From Curtobacterium sp. TC1 (lineage in GTDB: Bacteria > Actinomycetota > Actinomycetes > Actinomycetales > Microbacteriaceae), in NCBI RefSeq assembly GCF_019844075.1, contig NZ_CP081964.1:2790001-2854000 (forward strand): a DNA stretch of 64,000 nucleotides. The letters run 5' to 3'. Made by a program: the position numbers and the translations under genes. The notes beneath the pieces are model-generated. The model was not told the origin of the DNA. It saw only the letters and a program-made list of their open reading frames with translations, and made no database searches. Shown here in pieces: positions 17,419 to 25,872 of the stretch. Position 1 is the first letter of the stretch. Each line of letters opens with the position of its first letter.

Positions 17419-17464
17419 CCGGACGGGAGGCCCGTGGCGGGGCCGCCACGGGCCTCCCGTCCGG
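17419..17464 (-). terminator. 22-bp perfect inverted repeat
   Basis: Arms 17419-17440 and 17443-17464 are perfectly complementary with a two-base loop. Each arm contains the GGACGGGAGGC motif found elsewhere in the window. It lies between the ABC exporter stop and the cystathionine beta-synthase promoter and probably ends the exporter transcript. Confidence 0.7.
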
Positions 17465-17525
17465 TCTGGGGGTGCGTGTCCGATCAGCGCACCCGTCCTT
17501 GCGTCGGTGGCCGTGATCGGTGGGG

Positions 17526-19409
17526 TCAGCGGCCGACGGCGTCGGCCGGCGTGTTCTGCTGCCGGTGCAGGAGCGCGTAGGTGCCGTCGAGCGCGAGGAG
17601 TTCGTCGTGCGTGCCCTGCTCGACGATCCGACCGTGGTCGAGCACGAAGATGACGTCGGCGTCGCGGATCGTCGACAATCGGTGCGCGATCGAGATCGTG
17701 GTGCGCCCGGCAGCAGCGGTGTCGAGCGCGGTCTGCACCACGCGTTCCGAGATCGAGTCCAGCGCGCTCGTGGCCTCGTCGAGCACCAGCACCGGCGGGT
17801 CCTTGAGGAGCACCCGGGCGATGGCGATCCGCTGCTTCTCACCGCCGGACAGGCGGTACCCGCGCTCCCCCACGACGGTGTCGTAGCCGTCCGGGAACGA
17901 GGCGATCGTGTCGTGGATGTTCGCTGCCCGCGCCGCCCGTTCGACCTCGTCGTCGGTGGCGTCCGGTTTGGCGTAGCGCAGGTTGTCGCCGATCGTCGCG
18001 TGGAACAGGTAGGTCTCCTGGCTGACGATCCCCACGTGGCGCATGAGGTCCTCGTGCACGAGGTCGCGGACGTCCTGCCCGGCGAACCGCACGGAGCCCG
18101 CGGTCGCCTCGTACAACCGCGGCACCAGGTACGACACGGTGGTCTTGCCCGCGCCCGACGGACCGACGAAGGCGGCGAACTGGCCGGGCCGGAGCGCGAA
18201 AGACACCCCGCGGAGCGTCGGCTTGTCGGGCTCGCCGTCCGGGTACGTGAACGTCACGTCGTCGAAGGCGACGTGACCGACCATGGTGTCGTCGACGGGC
18301 TTCGCGGTGGGCGAGTCCGTGATCGCGGGCTGCAGGTCGAAGTACTCGAAGATACGGGCGAACAGCGCTCCGGAGGTCTGCAGGTCGAGCACCACCCGGA
18401 GCAGTCCGACCGTCGGGAACAGCAGGCGCGACTGCACCGTCGTGAACGCGACGATGGTGCCGGCGGTGATCGGGACGTCGCCGATGATCAGCCAGGCAGC
18501 GACGAGGTAGATGACCGCCGGGATGATCGACAGGAAGATCTGCACGATGGCGAAGAACCACTGTCCGGACATCTGCTGGCGGACCTGCAGCTGGATCTGG
18601 TTGCGGTTCTCGTCACCGTAGCGGCGGGTCTCACTGCGCTGCTGGTTGAAGCTCTTGGCCAGCAGGATGCCGGAGACGCTCAGGGCCTCTTGCGTGATCG
18701 CCGTCATGTCGGACAGTGACTCCTGCGTCTGCCCGGCGATGCGCGCACGGACCTGGCCGACCCGACGTTGCGCGATGACCAGGAGCGGCAGCAGCACGAC
18801 CGCGACCAGGGTCATCTGCCAGCTCAGCAGGAGCATCGCGACGATGGCGGCGATGACCGTGACGGTGTTGCCGAGCACCGACGAGATCGTGTTGTTCAGG
18901 ACGCTCGCGACGCCGCCGACGTCGTTCTGCAGGCGGGACTGGATCACGCCGGTCTTGGTGCGGGTGAAGAACGCGAGCTCCATCCGCTGCAGGTGCCCGA
19001 ACAGGCGCATCCGCAAGGCGCCCATCACCTTGTTGCCGACCGTCGCCGTCAGGTAGGTCTGCCAGACGCCCACCCCGGCGCTCGCGATCCAGAGGAGCAC
19101 CATCGCCGACACGAGCTCGACCAGCACCGGGACGTCGGGTCTGCCGGACGGCGGGAAGAGGCCTCGGTCGAAGGCCTGCTGCGTCAACAGCGGCGGGATC
19201 ACCGAGATGGCGGCGCCGATCAGGACCAGGACGACCGTCAGGATGATGGCCCTGCGGTGCGGGACGAACAGCCCCGCGATCCGTTTCACCAGGTGCGGGA
19301 TCTTCGGCGCCTCGGCGTTGGCGGCCTTCTGCGCACGGAAGTCACCGCTCGAGATCCGGCCGCCGCCGCGCGGACCACCGCCACCGCGCATCCCGCCGCC
19401 CATGCTCAT
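17526..19409 (-). CDS. ABC exporter (membrane domain fused to ATPase)
   Basis: The protein has 627 residues. A Gly/Arg-rich N-terminus (MSMGGGMRGGGGPRGGGR) precedes six membrane helices (about 55-320) and an ATPase domain with Walker A GPSGAGKT (416-423), signature LSGGEKQ (520-526) and Walker B LVLDEA (541-546). Half-transporters of this type work as homo- or heterodimers exporting lipids, peptides or drugs; no second half-transporter is adjacent, so a homodimer is likely. ATG 19409; another ATG lies two codons later. Confidence 0.88.
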   Translation of the reverse strand: MSMGGGMRGGGGPRGGGRISSGDFRAQKAANAEAPKIPHLVKRIAGLFVPHRRAIILTVVLVLIGAAISVIPPLLTQQAFDRGLFPPSGRPDVPVLVELVSAMVLLWIASAGVGVWQTYLTATVGNKVMGALRMRLFGHLQRMELAFFTRTKTGVIQSRLQNDVGGVASVLNNTISSVLGNTVTVIAAIVAMLLLSWQMTLVAVVLLPLLVIAQRRVGQVRARIAGQTQESLSDMTAITQEALSVSGILLAKSFNQQRSETRRYGDENRNQIQLQVRQQMSGQWFFAIVQIFLSIIPAVIYLVAAWLIIGDVPITAGTIVAFTTVQSRLLFPTVGLLRVVLDLQTSGALFARIFEYFDLQPAITDSPTAKPVDDTMVGHVAFDDVTFTYPDGEPDKPTLRGVSFALRPGQFAAFVGPSGAGKTTVSYLVPRLYEATAGSVRFAGQDVRDLVHEDLMRHVGIVSQETYLFHATIGDNLRYAKPDATDDEVERAARAANIHDTIASFPDGYDTVVGERGYRLSGGEKQRIAIARVLLKDPPVLVLDEATSALDSISERVVQTALDTAAAGRTTISIAHRLSTIRDADVIFVLDHGRIVEQGTHDELLALDGTYALLHRQQNTPADAVGR

Positions 19410-19550
19410 GGAGCAACCGTATCCTCGCGGTCGGACATCGGCGCGCGCTCGTCGGTCACCGTTCCGCCGTGCGGTCCGGCGGGTGTATTTGACCCCGTTC
19501 AGGGGGCGTGCGAGCATGTGCCGTCCCCGCCCCCGCACCACCGAGGTCCC

Positions 19551-20975
19551 ATGACGTCCGCGCCGTCCCGTCCCACGTCCCTCCGCCGGCAGCTCGCCCG
19601 CCGCAAGCCGATCGAGCAGCTGCAGTCCGAGGCGGCCGTCGGCGTCAACGGTGAACCGCTCCGCCGGTCCCTCGGCGTCTGGCACCTGACGATGATCAGC
19701 GTCGGCGCGACCCTCGGCACCGGCATCCTGGTCGTGCTCGGCACGGCCGTGCCGCTCGCGGGGCCGGCCGTGTGGATCTCCTTCGTGGTAGCCGGGATCG
19801 CCGCCCTGCTCTCGGCGCTGTCCTACGCCGAGATGGCCGGAGCAGTCCCGACCTCGGGGTCGAGCTACTCGTACACCTACGCCACCATGGGCGAGGGCAT
19901 CGCCTGGGTGTGCGGGTGGTGCCTCGTCCTCGAGTACGCCGTGTCGGTGGCAGCGGTCGCGGTCGGCGCGAGCGAGTACGTCGACGAGACCCTGCGCGTG
20001 TTCGGGCTGCACCTGCCGACGGCGCTGTCCGCGCCCCCGGTGGACGGCGGCGTCGTGAACCTTCCGGCGGCCGTCCTGGTCCTGCTCGCCACCGTGGTCC
20101 TGATCCCCGGAGCCCGCGAGAGCGCCTGGGTGAACACCGTCATGGTCGTCGTGAAGATCGCACTGCTCGTGTTCTTCGTGGTCGTCGCCTTCACGGCCTT
20201 CCAGGCGCAGAACTTCGAACCGCTCGCACCGATGGGTGCCGCCGGGGTGACCGCCGCGGCGTCCCGGCTCTTCTTCTCGTACATCGGTTTCGATGCCGCG
20301 TCCACCGCAGGCGAGGAGGCGAAGAACCCCCGCCGCGACCTCCCCCGGGCGATCATCGGTTCGATCGCGCTCATCACGGCGCTGTACATCCTCGTCGCCA
20401 TCGCCGCGATCGGTGCCCGTTCGTGGACGGAGTTCTCGTCGTCCGAGGCCTCGCTCGTCCGCATCGTGGTCGACGTCACGGGCCAGCCCCTCGTCGCGCT
20501 GGTCTTCTCGATCGGTGCGGTCGTCGCGATCGCGAGCGTCGTGCTGACCGTGCTCTACGGACAGACCCGGATCCTGCTCACCATGGCTCGCGACGGCCTC
20601 GTCCCGAAGGTCTTCGGTCGGGTCTCGCGCCGCACCGGCACCCCGATCGCGAACACGCTGATCATCGGCATCGCGGTGACGATCGTCGCCGCCCTCGTGC
20701 CGCTGGGCGAACTCGCCGACGCGACGAGCATCGGCACCCTGGTGGCGTTCGCGCTCGTGAACGTGTCGGTCATCGTGCTCCGCCGCTCGCAGCCCGACCT
20801 CGAGCGCTCGTACCGCGTCCCGCTGTTCCCCGTCGTGCCGGTCCTCGGTGCCCTCAGCTGCGTGCTCCTCGCGGTCTTCCTCGGCGCCACGACGTGGATC
20901 GCATTCGGCATCTGGATGGTCGTCGGCGCCGTGCTCTACCTGGCCTACGGCCGCCGCCACAGCACCCTGCGCTGA
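19551..20975 (+). CDS. APC-family amino-acid permease
   Basis: The protein has 474 residues and about 12 membrane helices. SVGATLGTGILVVLGT (near 43-58) and FFSYIGFDAASTAGEEAKNPRRDLP are typical of the cationic amino-acid transporter branch of the APC superfamily. It probably imports a basic amino acid. The N-terminus (SLRRQLARRKPIEQLQ) matches the CAT-type cytoplasmic start. ATG 19551 was chosen because upstream codons are not family-like. Confidence 0.85.
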   Translation: MTSAPSRPTSLRRQLARRKPIEQLQSEAAVGVNGEPLRRSLGVWHLTMISVGATLGTGILVVLGTAVPLAGPAVWISFVVAGIAALLSALSYAEMAGAVPTSGSSYSYTYATMGEGIAWVCGWCLVLEYAVSVAAVAVGASEYVDETLRVFGLHLPTALSAPPVDGGVVNLPAAVLVLLATVVLIPGARESAWVNTVMVVVKIALLVFFVVVAFTAFQAQNFEPLAPMGAAGVTAAASRLFFSYIGFDAASTAGEEAKNPRRDLPRAIIGSIALITALYILVAIAAIGARSWTEFSSSEASLVRIVVDVTGQPLVALVFSIGAVVAIASVVLTVLYGQTRILLTMARDGLVPKVFGRVSRRTGTPIANTLIIGIAVTIVAALVPLGELADATSIGTLVAFALVNVSVIVLRRSQPDLERSYRVPLFPVVPVLGALSCVLLAVFLGATTWIAFGIWMVVGAVLYLAYGRRHSTLR

Positions 20976-21033
20976 CCCGCGCCGGCCGAGGCTCGCGCTG
21001 AGCGACCCCGCGGTACCCCTGAGCCGCATCCGG

Positions 21034-21080
21034 CAAAGCGACAAGGTTCCGCCAACTGTTTGCTGACATCTGTCGCTTTG
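21034..21080. repeat. Palindromic repeat family A, copy 1
   Basis: CAAAGCGACA pairs with TGTCGCTTTG at the ends of a 47-bp unit; inside is CCGCCAACTGTT. A copy in reverse orientation lies on the other side of the AbiEi/DUF559-type gene (22200-22246). Confidence 0.7.
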
Positions 21081-21143
21081 ACGGGAGGCTCGGCCTGGCT
21101 CCGGCAAGAAGTGTCGCCCTGGCAGCACGGATGGGTTTCACCA

Positions 21144-22061
21144 TCAGCGGCACGGCACGCCGTGCTGTCGGAACAGCGACCGAAGTCGTTCCGGTGCCAC
21201 GACGTGTTCCCAGTAGACGCGGACGAAGCCGTTCACCTCTGATCGTCCCCGGACGCGGTCCTCACGCTGCTTCTCGGCCCACACAGCCTCGGCGCCGGTC
21301 CTCCCTCCCAGCATCCCGGGGTCCTCGTACTTCTGTCGACCGTCGAACTCCACGACGATTCCCTGACGTGGGAGCCAGAAGTCGACACGGTCGACACGGC
21401 CGTCCGGTGCGCGGAACTCGTGCTGCGGTTCCCAGTCCGGACAGTGCAGCTCGGCGGCGCGGGCCGCCAGGAACGACTCCCCGACCGACTCGTGGCGCTC
21501 GTCGCAGATCATCAGGGCCTGCTCGAGTCGTGCCGATCCCCACGGACCAGCGGCGGCACACAGACGCTGGAGTTCCCCGCGGCCGACACCGCTCCGCAAC
21601 GCGTGATCGAGCCCGACGACCGCATCCGCGAGGGTGCCACGGCGGGCGTTCTCCACGGTGGTCTGGGCCAGCGCGGTGAACGGGGCACCGTGGAACAGCT
21701 TCCCGGACGGCTCGGGCGCTCCGGCGTGGACGGTCAGTCCCACACGGTGCCGATCGTGCGCTATCCCGGCGTCCACGGCGTGGACACGCTCGGGCCACGG
21801 ATCGAGTCGTGGCACACCGAACACCGCGGCGGCCGAGTCGAGCGCGAAGACCGTGCCGGACCGGAGCAACGGGATGACGGCCCGCATCCGGACGAGGTGT
21901 CGACCGCGGCCGTCCAGTCCCTCCCACGGCGCACGTTCGACGTAGACGCCGTGCCGGACGCGCACGAGCTCATCGATCCGCTGCCGTCGCTGGAGATGGC
22001 GCGCACCAGCCCGGTCGAGGTCGTTCGTGCGGAAGATCTCGATCGCGTTGGCAGGGTGCAT
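21144..22061 (-). CDS. AbiEi-like/DUF559-type protein with Vsr-like nuclease fold
   Basis: The protein has 305 residues. The N-terminal part (LVRVRHGVYVERAPW) resembles the AbiEi antitoxin-type winged helix; the C-terminal part has E196, VDRVDFWL (224-230) and VVEFDGRQKY (236-245), the D...E-x-D-G...K pattern of Vsr/DUF559 PD-(D/E)XK domains. Members are common and very variable in Microbacteriaceae; a role in defence or DNA repair is likely but unproven, and no AbiEii toxin partner is adjacent. No clear ribosome binding site precedes ATG 22061. It is enclosed by inverted palindromic repeats. Confidence 0.7.
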   Translation of the reverse strand: MHPANAIEIFRTNDLDRAGARHLQRRQRIDELVRVRHGVYVERAPWEGLDGRGRHLVRMRAVIPLLRSGTVFALDSAAAVFGVPRLDPWPERVHAVDAGIAHDRHRVGLTVHAGAPEPSGKLFHGAPFTALAQTTVENARRGTLADAVVGLDHALRSGVGRGELQRLCAAAGPWGSARLEQALMICDERHESVGESFLAARAAELHCPDWEPQHEFRAPDGRVDRVDFWLPRQGIVVEFDGRQKYEDPGMLGGRTGAEAVWAEKQREDRVRGRSEVNGFVRVYWEHVVAPERLRSLFRQHGVPCR

Positions 22062-22199
22062 GACAGCACACTGTCGCTCGGAACGACCGGTCTCAGGGTC
22101 CGGAGCCGATCTGTGGACAACCGCCGCGCCTCCCCGGCGTCAACGGTGTCCTGCCACAGCGACAGATCTCAGCGATGAGCGGCTGAATCTGTTGCCATC

Positions 22200-22246
22200 G
22201 CGACAGAATCCCGCGAACAGTTGGCGGCACTCTGTCGCTTTGGCGG
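22200..22246. repeat. Palindromic repeat family A, copy 2 (inverted)
   Basis: GCGACAGA (22200-22207) pairs with TCTGTCGC (22231-22238); the inner AACAGTTGGCGG is the reverse complement of copy 1's core. A partial third unit (GCGACAGA at 22159, then CTGTTGCC) lies just upstream. Confidence 0.7.
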
Positions 22247-22288
22247 AAGCGCCTCTCGGGCACGCACGCACGCACACACCCGCGCACG

Positions 22289-22324
22289 ACGAAGGCCGCC
22301 ACCCCGAGGGGTAGCGGCCTTCGT
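22289..22324 (-). terminator. Terminator after rplL
   Basis: ACGAAGGCCGC and GCGGCCTTCGT pair perfectly with an inner CCCC/GGGG pairing. It lies 18 bases after the rplL stop. Confidence 0.8.
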
Positions 22325-22341
22325 GAACCGAACGGTCGAGA

Positions 22342-22722
22342 CTACGCGAGCTCGATCGTGGCGCCAGCGGCCTCGAGGGTCGCCTTCGCCTTGTCGGCGG
22401 TCTCCTTGTTCGCACCCTCGAGGATCTTGGCGTCGGCGGTCTCGACGAGCGCCTTGGCCTCACCGAGGCCGAGCGACGTCAGGCCACGGACCTCCTTGAT
22501 GACCTGGATCTTCTTGTCACCAGCGGACTTGAGGATGACGTCGAACTCGGTCTTCTCCTCAGCGGCCTCGACCGGGGCAGCGGCGGCCGGAGCGGCAGCA
22601 GCGGCCGGGGCAGCAGCGGTGACCTCGAAGACCTCTTCGAACTTCTTCACGAAGTCCGAGAGCTCGATGAGCGTGAGCTCCTTGAAGGCCTCGATGAGCT
22701 CGTCCTGCGAAAGCTTCGCCAT
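22342..22722 (-). CDS. rplL: Ribosomal protein L7/L12
   Basis: The protein has 126 residues. The N-terminal dimerisation helices, the Ala/Pro hinge (36-52) and the C-terminal domain with EKTEFDVIL and [16 protein letters not shown] motifs are complete. It forms the flexible stalk of the 50S subunit that recruits translation factors. AGGAG precedes ATG 22722. It is the second gene of the rplJL operon, 51 bases after rplJ. Confidence 0.98.
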   Translation of the reverse strand: MAKLSQDELIEAFKELTLIELSDFVKKFEEVFEVTAAAPAAAAAPAAAAPVEAAEEKTEFDVILKSAGDKKIQVIKEVRGLTSLGLGEAKALVETADAKILEGANKETADKAKATLEAAGATIELA

Positions 22723-22773
22723 GATTTTCTCCTACTACTAGCTAATACGTGTGGTTGTGGAACGCGAGCCTGA

Positions 22774-23289
22774 TCAGGCCGCGGACTCCTGCTTCTCGCG
22801 AAGGGCGTCCACGGTGCGGACGGCCTGCGAGAGCGGGGCCTGGAACAGGTACGCAGCACCGAACAGCGAGGCCTTGAAGGCGCCGGCGAGCTTGCCGAGC
22901 AGAACTTCACGGGACTCGAGGTCGGCGAGCTTGTCCACCTCGGTCGCGGAGAGCGGGTTACCGTCGAAGTAACCACCCTTCACCACGAGCTCGGGGTTCG
23001 CCTTGGCGAATGCACGCAGCGACTTCGCGACGGCGACGGTGTCACCGTGGACGAAGGCGAGAGCGGACGGACCGGCGAGTTCCTCGTCGAACGAGGAGAT
23101 GCCGGCGTTGTTCGCCGCGATCTTGGTCAGCGTGTTCTTCACCACGGCGTACGTGGCGTGCTCACGGATCGAGTTACGGAGCTCCTTGAGCTGCGCGACC
23201 GTGAGACCGCGGTACTCGGTGAGCAGAACGGCGTTCGAGCTACGGAAGGACTCCGTGAGCTCGGCGACCGCAGCTTCCTTGTTCGCCAT
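22774..23289 (-). CDS. rplJ: Ribosomal protein L10
   Basis: The protein has 171 residues. The N-terminal rRNA-binding part ([22 protein letters not shown]) and C-terminal L12-binding helix are in place. L10 anchors L7/L12 to the ribosome and commonly represses its own mRNA. AAGGAG precedes ATG 23289. A hairpin with a U-run lies 48 bases upstream in the leader, so expression may be attenuated. Confidence 0.97.
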   Translation of the reverse strand: MANKEAAVAELTESFRSSNAVLLTEYRGLTVAQLKELRNSIREHATYAVVKNTLTKIAANNAGISSFDEELAGPSALAFVHGDTVAVAKSLRAFAKANPELVVKGGYFDGNPLSATEVDKLADLESREVLLGKLAGAFKASLFGAAYLFQAPLSQAVRTVDALREKQESAA

Positions 23290-23337
23290 GGTTCTCCTTG
23301 GGGTTTCTTGCCGGCTAGCCCCAGGTCTCCACACATG

Positions 23338-23367
23338 AAAAAAGCTCCGGCGCAGAGGCTCGGAGCT
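23338..23367 (-). promoter_or_regulatory. Attenuator-like hairpin in the rplJ leader
   Basis: On the minus strand AGCTCCG pairs with CGGAGCT, followed directly by six T. This is a canonical intrinsic terminator placed between the likely promoter region and the rplJ start, consistent with leader control of the operon by L10. It could alternatively end a short upstream transcript. Confidence 0.65.
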
Positions 23368-23534
23368 GCTCTCACCTGACGGCGGGAGTGGTTCGGAACA
23401 CCTGCGCGGGATGCCTCACGAGTGAGGACCTTCGGTCGTGATGTTCACAAACACTTTGCAAGCAGCACGACATCCGGCGGTCTTTGGCTTCGAGAACAGT
23501 ACCAGATGCGGTGGACGACACCAAACGGCGGCCT

Positions 23535-23566
23535 GGAGGCACGGTGCGGGCCCGCACCGCGCCTCC
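23535..23566 (-). terminator. Hairpin after the histidine kinase gene
   Basis: GGAGGC-CGGTGCGGG pairs with CCCGCACCG-GCCTCC with one mismatch and almost no loop. It starts 7 bases after the kinase stop and separates that operon from rplJL. Confidence 0.6.
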
Positions 23567-23572
23567 CGGTCG

Positions 23573-25066
23573 TCAGTGGGTCGCGTCCACCGCAGCGGGC
23601 GTCCCCGACCAGTCAGCAGACGCGTCCGACGCGGATGCCGCCGCCGCGGCGGGATCCACCGGCAGGTGGACCGTGAACACCGTGTCGCCGGGCACGCTCG
23701 CCACCTCGACGCTGCCGCCGTGCGCCTGCACGACCGCGTCCACGATCGCGAGGCCGAGCCCCGTCGACCCCACGGTGCGCGACCGGGAGCTGTCGGCGCG
23801 GGCGAACCGCTCGAACAGCTTCGGCAGGAACTCCGGGTCGATGCCCTGCCCGGTGTCCCGGACGGTCAGGTCGACACCGGGGCCCGATGGTGAAGGCGCG
23901 AGGCCCACGGTGATGCGCGTGCCCTCGGGGGTGTGGGTCCTGGCGTTGGTGACGAGGTTCACGATGACCTGGTGCAGGCGCGCGGCGTCCCCCACGACCA
24001 CGACGGGCGACGACGGCACGTCGATCTCGATGACGTGCTCCGGCGAGGCGGCGTGCGCGTCGTTCACGGCGTCGAGCACCAGTCCGGTCAGGTCGACCTC
24101 GTCGAACTGGATCTCGCGACCCTCGTCGAGGCGGGCGAGGAGCAGCAGGTCCTCGACCATCGACGTCATCCGGATGGACTCGGACTCGATGCGGCTCATC
24201 GCGTAGACGACGTCCTTCGGCAGGTCACCGCCCATCCGCCGGGTGAGTTCGGCGTACCCGCGGACCGACGCGAGCGGGGTGCGGAGCTCGTGCGAGGCGT
24301 CCGCGACGAACTGCCGGACCTTCTGTTCGGACCGTTCCCGCGCCTGCATGGCGCCTGCGATGTGCCCGAGCATCCGGTTGAAGGCGCTGCCGACCCGGCC
24401 CACCTCGGTGCGCGGGTCGGTGTCCGGCACTCGGACGCCGTCCAGGGCGTCGCTGCGGTCGAGCGGCATCCGGGCAACGGTCGACGCGGTCTCGGCGACG
24501 CGTTCGAGTGGCCGCAGCGAACGCCGGACCACCACGGCGGCGACGATCGACGCGGCGAGCAGCGCGGCGGCGACGACGATGACGACCACCCAGAACAGTT
24601 TCCAGACGCTGTCGTAGACCGACGCCATCGGCAGTCCGACGACCAGCACGGCAGGACCGACGTCCACTGCCGTGATCCGGTAGCGGCCGATGCCGGAACC
24701 GAGGTCGACCGTGGTCGGATCGGCACCGACGCGCACCGTGCCGAGTGCCGCCACGCTCGACTGGGTGATCCCGCCCGGGCGCCCGTACTCGTCGAGCACG
24801 TTCGCGATGACGACCTGCCCGTCGACGAAGTAAGCAGTCAGGGTCCCGGCGGCCTGCCCGGACAGCCGCGTGAGGTCGATGCCCGGCTGCCCCGACTCGT
24901 TCTGCTGCAGGTACCGCTGCGCGCGGTGCGTGGCGCCCGTGATCTGCTGGTCGATCGCGTTGGTCTGGATCGAGGAGAGCGCGATGATGCTCACCGCCCC
25001 GATCACCGCGCTGACGGCGACGACGAGCGCGACGATGCTCAGGACGAGCCGACGCCGGAGGGTCAC
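23573..25066 (-). CDS. Two-component sensor histidine kinase
   Basis: The protein has 497 residues. Membrane helices at about 8-30 and 158-180 enclose an extracytoplasmic sensor; a HAMP region (181-245) leads to the dimerisation box ASHELRTPL with phospho-histidine 259, then N box (NLVTNARTH), DTGQGI and GLGLAI ATP-binding motifs. It phosphorylates the response regulator encoded just before it; GTG 25066 overlaps that gene's stop by four bases. The MprB/TcrY-like layout suggests envelope-stress sensing, but the signal is unknown. Confidence 0.9.
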   Translation of the reverse strand: MTLRRRLVLSIVALVVAVSAVIGAVSIIALSSIQTNAIDQQITGATHRAQRYLQQNESGQPGIDLTRLSGQAAGTLTAYFVDGQVVIANVLDEYGRPGGITQSSVAALGTVRVGADPTTVDLGSGIGRYRITAVDVGPAVLVVGLPMASVYDSVWKLFWVVVIVVAAALLAASIVAAVVVRRSLRPLERVAETASTVARMPLDRSDALDGVRVPDTDPRTEVGRVGSAFNRMLGHIAGAMQARERSEQKVRQFVADASHELRTPLASVRGYAELTRRMGGDLPKDVVYAMSRIESESIRMTSMVEDLLLLARLDEGREIQFDEVDLTGLVLDAVNDAHAASPEHVIEIDVPSSPVVVVGDAARLHQVIVNLVTNARTHTPEGTRITVGLAPSPSGPGVDLTVRDTGQGIDPEFLPKLFERFARADSSRSRTVGSTGLGLAIVDAVVQAHGGSVEVASVPGDTVFTVHLPVDPAAAAASASDASADWSGTPAAVDATH

Positions 25067-25803
25067 GAGGTGGGCTTGATGACGTACCCGACGCCGCGGA
25101 CCGTGTGGATCATCGGGGTCTCGCCGGCGTCGATCTTCTTGCGCAGGTAGGAGATGTAGATCTCGACGACCGAGGACTTCCCGCCGAAGTCGTACGACCA
25201 CACACGGTCCAGGATCTGCGCCTTCGACAGCACGCGACGGGGGTTGCGCATCAGGAAGCGGAGGAGCTCGAACTCGGTGGCGGTCAGCTCGATCGGCCGG
25301 CCGGCACGGTGCACCTCGTACGATTCCTCGTCGAGCACCAGGTCGCCGACGACGATGCGGGAGTCGCCCGCCTCGGAGATCGAGATCTGCGAGCGGCGGA
25401 TGAGGCCACGCAGCCGCGCGACGACCTCCTCGAGGGAGAACGGCTTCGTGACGTAGTCGTCGCCGCCTGCCGTCAGACCGGTCACGCGGTCCTCGACGGA
25501 GTCCTTCGCGGTGAGGAACAGCACCGGGGTGTCGTCGTTGTTCTGCCGCAGTCGGCTGAGCACCTGCAGACCGTCGAGGTCCGGCATCATGACGTCGAGG
25601 ACCATCGCGTCGGGCTTGAACTCCCGCGCCGTCGTCAGGGCGTCCTGCCCGCCGTTCGCGCTCTTGACGTCCCAGCCCTCGTAGCGGAGCGCCATGGACA
25701 ACAGGTCGGTGAGGCTGGCTTCGTCGTCGACGACCAGGATGCGCAACGGGGTTCCGTCGGCACGCGTGAGGCGCGGGGCTGCTGCAGGCTGGGAGATGGT
25801 CAC
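25063..25803 (-). CDS. OmpR-type response regulator
   Basis: The protein has 246 residues. The receiver domain has VVDDE and the phospho-acceptor Asp in VLDVMMPD (residue 70), then LTAKDS and DDYVTKPF; the C-terminal winged helix ends with IHTVRGVGYVIKP. I chose GTG 25803, giving the usual MTISQP-type N-terminus; a longer start at 25854 is possible. It forms an operon with the histidine kinase (4-base overlap). Confidence 0.92.
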   Translation of the reverse strand: MTISQPAAAPRLTRADGTPLRILVVDDEASLTDLLSMALRYEGWDVKSANGGQDALTTAREFKPDAMVLDVMMPDLDGLQVLSRLRQNNDDTPVLFLTAKDSVEDRVTGLTAGGDDYVTKPFSLEEVVARLRGLIRRSQISISEAGDSRIVVGDLVLDEESYEVHRAGRPIELTATEFELLRFLMRNPRRVLSKAQILDRVWSYDFGGKSSVVEIYISYLRKKIDAGETPMIHTVRGVGYVIKPTS

Positions 25804-25872
25804 GTCTTCGAGTATCGAGGAATTCCTATGAGCACTCTGTGGGTCGGCCGTCATCCGACTGTGGGTCTGCGA

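Noticed and set aside
21144..22061. Transposase for the flanking repeats
   Set aside because: The motifs fit an AbiEi/DUF559 nuclease fold, not a HUH or DDE transposase.
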